Shown piece by piece: positions 60,047 to 64,000 of a stretch of 64,000 bases of DNA. The DNA lies in assembly GCF_031877795.1 (NCBI RefSeq), contig NC_133946.1, positions 10,825,144-10,889,143 of the forward strand, written 5' to 3'. Made by a program: the position numbers and the translations under genes. Below the pieces are notes generated by a model. That model worked only from the letters and a program-made list of their open reading frames with translations. It had not been told where the DNA came from and ran no database searches. Every line of letters starts with the position of its first letter. Position 1 is the first letter of the stretch. The DNA is from Strix aluco (Eukaryota; Chordata; Aves; Strigiformes; Strigidae).

Positions 60047-62978
60047 ACTGAGAACAGGGGCTGCCTCCAGAAAACGAGGGGCCCCGCTCCCCAAAAATAG
60101 GATTCTGCAAAGAGGGCGCCCGGACCTGCACGCCCCGGCCCTCGCCCCCCAGCCTCCCCGCGGTGCCAGCCCCAGCCTCTGCTGCTGTTATTAGAAAAGG
60201 GGGCAGCTGGCCACGGCCACCCCCACGCAGCAAAGCCACCGGCAGCGGGGTGACATCGCCAGCTGGGCATCCCCTTGATCCAGCCGCTCATCAGGTGGTC
60301 TGGGCTTTTGTCTTTTTTTTTTTCTTTTTGTGTCTTTTTTTTTGTCTTTTTTTGGTCTTTTTTTTTTTTTTTCCTGTTTTTCTGTATTTTACACACCAGT
60401 TGGATGTTACCGTCACATGAAGAAGAGAGATACCTGAACAAGATAACGGCTAAGAGCTCTAGAGTTAAAAATGAACACACAAGCCCTGGGGAGCCGACCG
60501 CAGACAAGAAATCCTTCCTGGAGGAGCGGGGTGCCCAAGGGGCGATGGGTGGGCACCCAGCCTGGCACAGTCCCTGCAGGCACCTGGGCCACGCCCGCCC
60601 ACAGGGAGCCCCTGGGGTTTGGGGGGGTCCTGGCACAGCCCACCGTGGTGCCTGGCCTTGGGGTGTGTGGCCTTGCTGCCCCTCAGCTCTGGCCCCTTCC
60701 CCAGGCATGTAAATCTCTTCTTTTATGTTAAAAAAAGAGAGAATATGATAAAAATACAAATGTCCCTAAAAGCATTATTATTACTGTAGTAGCAGTATTA
60801 TGACTTCTCTCCAGATTGTCCAAAATCGTCTAAAGAGGGACTGTGGGGGCTGCTGAACCCTTCCTGGCTGCAGCCACGGGATGGTCCCGCTGCCACCGTG
60901 TCCCCAAGGTGGCTTGTCCCCAGGGTGGCAGGGATGTCCCCCCTCAGCAGGAGAAGGGACAAGCAGCTGGGCACCCTGGGGACGTTTTGGGGGCCATTCT
61001 GGTGCAGGTTCTCCCCCTGCCCCCCGCCCCATGCAAGAGAGAAACCCCACGGAGCACCTCGGTGGCTCAGCGGGTCCCCCTTTGCCAGCACCCTGTGTCC
61101 CCCCTGCAGCCTGTGGGGTGGCATTAACACTCAGGGAGACATCCCTGCCCTGGCACAGGGACGATGACAAGGGGGTGAAACACTCTCCCTCCCTAAAACC
61201 GGGCTCTCAGCTGTACACAGCACCCCAGGGGACAACCTGTGGCCTCGGCGTGGGGTGGGGGGGGGGGGGTTGGCTTGGTGACACCCTGTGGGGGGGGAGT
61301 CGGTGTCATCCCCGTGGGTGCAGGAGGAGTGAAGGGTGGGTGGTGCCACGGGGGAGCAGGAAGACTGAGGATGGGGGACCCCCAGCCAAGGCGGGGTGGC
61401 TCGGTGCTGGTAGGCATCCGGCTGCCTCTGGGCTCGCTCTGGGTGCCTCCGCACCCATGGGTGGCCGTGCCCTACCTGAGATGGCTGCAGAGGTGGCAGC
61501 ACCCACCTCTCCCCTGCTCTGGGAGGACTCGGCCGATGTGTCTCCGTTCAGAGGGGGACAGGGGGGCTGATGGTGCCTGGAGGGGCTCTGCTGACCCGGC
61601 TGGGGGCACCCCGAGACCCCTCCCCGAGGACACACACACACACACACACACTCTGCCCACGGGGACAGGCAGGGACGTGTCACATCACACCCCACGAGCC
61701 ACATCCACTGCCGTGAGCCAGCGCCGGTCGGTGGGGAGGACCCTCAGGGCATGACCCCTCTGGGTGACCGCCCATCTGTCACCCCTGCCTCGCCCCCCCC
61801 AGGAGCTGCCCCGAGACCCTGCACCCCATGGGGCTCCCGGGTGGGTCTGTCCCCACTTTGGGGAGCCCCTAGGACTTGGGGAGCAGGCAGGGGTCTGGCA
61901 TGTGCACCCCGGGGGGATGTTGGCACCGTGGGGACGCTGCTGGCATTGCCCCTGCCAGGCTGGCTGGCCCGGGGAATGCCACCCACCCAGGACTGGGACA
62001 ATGGCACTTGCTCCATCCCTTAGTCCCCAGGGACCCCAGTGCTGGCCACAGGGCTCACGGGGGTCCTGGACCAGCCCCGGTGCCTGGGTCAGCCTGGCTG
62101 GAAAGGGATGTTCTGGGGCTCGGCATCCCCCCAAGGAGAGGGGGGCACTGCCTGGCTTGAGGCCAGGCCCTTGCCCAGCCCAGCGGGGACGTGCCCAGTA
62201 ACGGGGGGAAGAACTGAGGTGGGGACAGGATGAGGGGTCCCGATGCGGGGCTGGGGGGGGTGAGCCCCAGAATGGGGTTATCGACCTCCCGCTCCTACCG
62301 AGCCCCAAGACGGAGGTAAAGCATTAAACCCGGCTGAAGGCAGTGCGCAAACGAGCCCGCTTTGGCTAACGAACTGTGTCATGGCTTCCGATCCCAGGAG
62401 CCCGCGCCTGGCCCGGGAAAAGGGGGGCTGCCCTCCCCCCCCCAGGGTGTCCCCCCAGCCCAGCGTGGGCCAGGGGTCTTGGGGAGGGTGGCAGGGACGT
62501 GGCAGGGCATGGGGGGGCTCCACAGCCCCGCTCGGGCGACGCTGACGGCTCGGAGAGGTTTTATTGAGCTGAAAGGGGAGGGGAGGTGGGGGGTCCCTCT
62601 CGCACTGGCAGCCTGGCCCCCTGAAATGGTGGGGGGGTGAGGCTGGGGAGGGGCAGAGGGGTCCCAAGGACCGGGGCTGGAAGCACTGGTAGAAGTCCTG
62701 CCCGGTGGTGGGATGGGGATGGAGGGGGGGGGGAGGTCATTGCTTCTGGCACCCTTCTCGGCCGGGGGTGCTGGGCGGCTGCATGCCCTCCCACACCCCA
62801 GTACCAGGGAGAGGCAAAAGCGAGGGGCTGGGGGGCTCCGTCCCCCCTCCTACCGCAGGGTCCCCACGAGTCCGGGCCGCTGTTCCGCCGGTCCCTGGGC
62901 TCCTCGCTGGGATCCCCATGGAGGGGTGACGGGGGGCTGGGAAGGGGGTGACCCCCCGGCCCAGGAGTTCTGGGGCAC
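60041..62978 (-). other. SYT7: SYT7 long 3' UTR (inferred)
   Basis: No other gene is seen between the SYT7 stop codon and the AATAAA at 60041. The transcript strand has a long A/G-rich tract opposite the T-rich run 60306-60372, an AU-rich segment opposite 60720-60810, and a GT run opposite the AC run 61630-61651. The length is inferred; a short isoform is also possible. Confidence 0.45.
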
Positions 62979-63083
62979 TCAGGCTTTCAGCTGGTGCCAC
63001 TGTGCCACTGCCTGCCGGGGACGGGCGATCATGTCCTTCCAGTGCTTCACCTCCCCAGGGCCGCTCTTCCAGGACAGGTAGAT
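62979..63083 (-). CDS. SYT7: SYT7, synaptotagmin-7, last coding exon (gene continues to the right)
   Basis: Calcium sensor for slow or asynchronous exocytosis and lysosome exocytosis. Only the terminal coding exon is in the window: after the acceptor CAG it reads [20 protein letters not shown] and ends [14 protein letters not shown], the end of the C2B domain, with the WHQLKA tail of vertebrate SYT7. The stop is at 62979-62981. The rest of the window to 64000 is intron containing a CR1. Confidence 0.95.
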   Translation of the reverse strand: MYLSWKSGPGEVKHWKDMIARPRQAVAQWHQLKA

Positions 63084-63465
63084 CTGCGGGGACAGGCAGC
63101 CCTTGAACCCACAGCCCCGCATCCCAGCTCCTCCAGCCCCATCCCGCTCCCCAGCGCTGCCGCTTTCGCCTCCCATCTCCTCCCTCCCCGCTCCCCCAGC
63201 CCGTGCTCCCAGCTCCACGCAGGGCCAGGTTAATTTTATCCATTGATTTTCCCTACGGCGACATGGAAAACAGCGCGTGCCAGCCCTCCCTGCAGCTGAC
63301 AGCTTGGGGAGCTCATGCTGCCGACCCGCTTCGTCATATCGGAGTGGGGCTCGCTGCTAATTACACAATTAAAAGTGATTAGCAGGCTGCTGGCCACGGC
63401 GGGGTGGCCAGGGTGTGAAGGCCACGCTCCCCTCCTCTGGCTCCACCGCCAGCAGCACCAAAGTC

Positions 63466-63807
63466 CCAGAATCATCTGGGTTGGAAAAGCCCTTGAAGAT
63501 CATCCAGTCCAACCATGAACCTCACCCTGACCGTTCTCAACTCCACCAGATCCCTCAGCGCTGGGTCAACCCCACTCTTCAACCCCTCCAGGGATGGGGA
63601 CTCCCCCCCTGCCCTGGGCAGCCCATTCCAACGCCCAACAACCCCTTCTGCAAAGAAATACTTCCTAAGAGCCAGTCTGACCCTGCCCTGGCGCAGCTTG
63701 AGGCCATTCCCTCTTGTCCTGTCACTTGTTCCTTGGTTCAGGAGACTCATCCCCCCTCTCTGCACCCTCCTTTCAGGGAGTTGTAGAGGGCCATGAGGTC
63801 TCCCCTC
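63466..63807 (-). mobile_element. CR1 LINE, 3' end fragment in the last SYT7 intron
   Basis: CR1 in the same orientation as SYT7, starting at its 3' terminus (CCCAGAATCATCTGGG) and broken off after GCCATGAGGTCTCCCCTC. By eye it is nearly identical to the copies near 36, 37 and 50.7 kb. Confidence 0.95.
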
Positions 63808-64000
63808 TCGCACCGCAATGCTCCCGGCAGCTTTAACACAAAGTGGAGACATCACAGGCACCATCTGTCTGTCCATCCATCCCACCTGCTGGCTGGCACT
63901 GGGCTCTGGGCGCAGCCGTGCCCATATCACCGGCGATGTCCCCACACCGGTGACGCTGGCACCTCTGTCCCTCTCCAGCAGCCCGCGGTGCCGAGCCGCT

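Noticed and set aside
61630-61651. AC dinucleotide run
   Set aside because: Ordinary microsatellite within the presumed SYT7 3' UTR; no further signal.

Overview
The window is nuclear DNA of a bird. The only interspersed repeats I recognise are CR1 LINEs, introns are short, the sequence is GC-rich with CpG-dense promoters, and the gene order matches the vertebrate block found at human 11q12.2: VWCE, DDB1, TKFC, CYB561A3, TMEM138, TMEM216, CPSF7, SDHAF2, PPP1R32, LRRC10B, SYT7. Species cannot be named from the sequence. I see no retrovirus-like element, tRNA or rRNA gene.

Layout. 1-4894 (-) holds the first 16 coding exons of VWCE; its 3' end lies off the left edge. 7.1-24.0 kb (-) is a complete 27-exon DDB1 (1140 codons by exon sum). 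It is head-to-head with TKFC (+, 24.1-28.8 kb, 17 coding exons, 576 codons) across a short CpG-rich promoter with a perfect CRE. TKFC runs tail-to-tail into CYB561A3 (-, 29.4 to about 32.7 kb, 242 codons), which shares a promoter with TMEM138 (+, 162 codons). TMEM216 (+, 141 codons) follows within 0.7 kb. CPSF7 (-, 38.5-49.4 kb, 462 codons) is tail-to-tail with TMEM216 and head-to-head with SDHAF2 (+, 159 codons). Then come PPP1R32/SAXO4 (+), the intronless LRRC10B (+) and the last coding exon of SYT7 (-).

How the genes relate. This is a housekeeping and cilium block, not an operon. TMEM138 and TMEM216 serve the ciliary transition zone and PPP1R32 is linked to axonemes and cilia. DDB1 (CRL4 ubiquitin-ligase adaptor), CPSF7 (pre-mRNA 3' end processing), SDHAF2 (complex II flavinylation), TKFC (triose kinase/FMN cyclase) and CYB561A3 (lysosomal ferric reductase) are general-purpose genes sharing compact bidirectional promoters.

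Most notable: a U12-type AT-AC intron in DDB1, confirmed by exact reading frame; a CR1 insertion ending about 12 nt from the SDHAF2 exon 3 splice acceptor, so that the CR1 supplies much of that splice site; a second inverted CR1 on the other side of the same exon; a CR1 starting 10 nt after a TMEM216 splice donor; a CR1 in the TMEM138-TMEM216 spacer next to RFX-like motifs; many intronic and intergenic minisatellites; and a PPP1R32 whose middle exons I cannot find.
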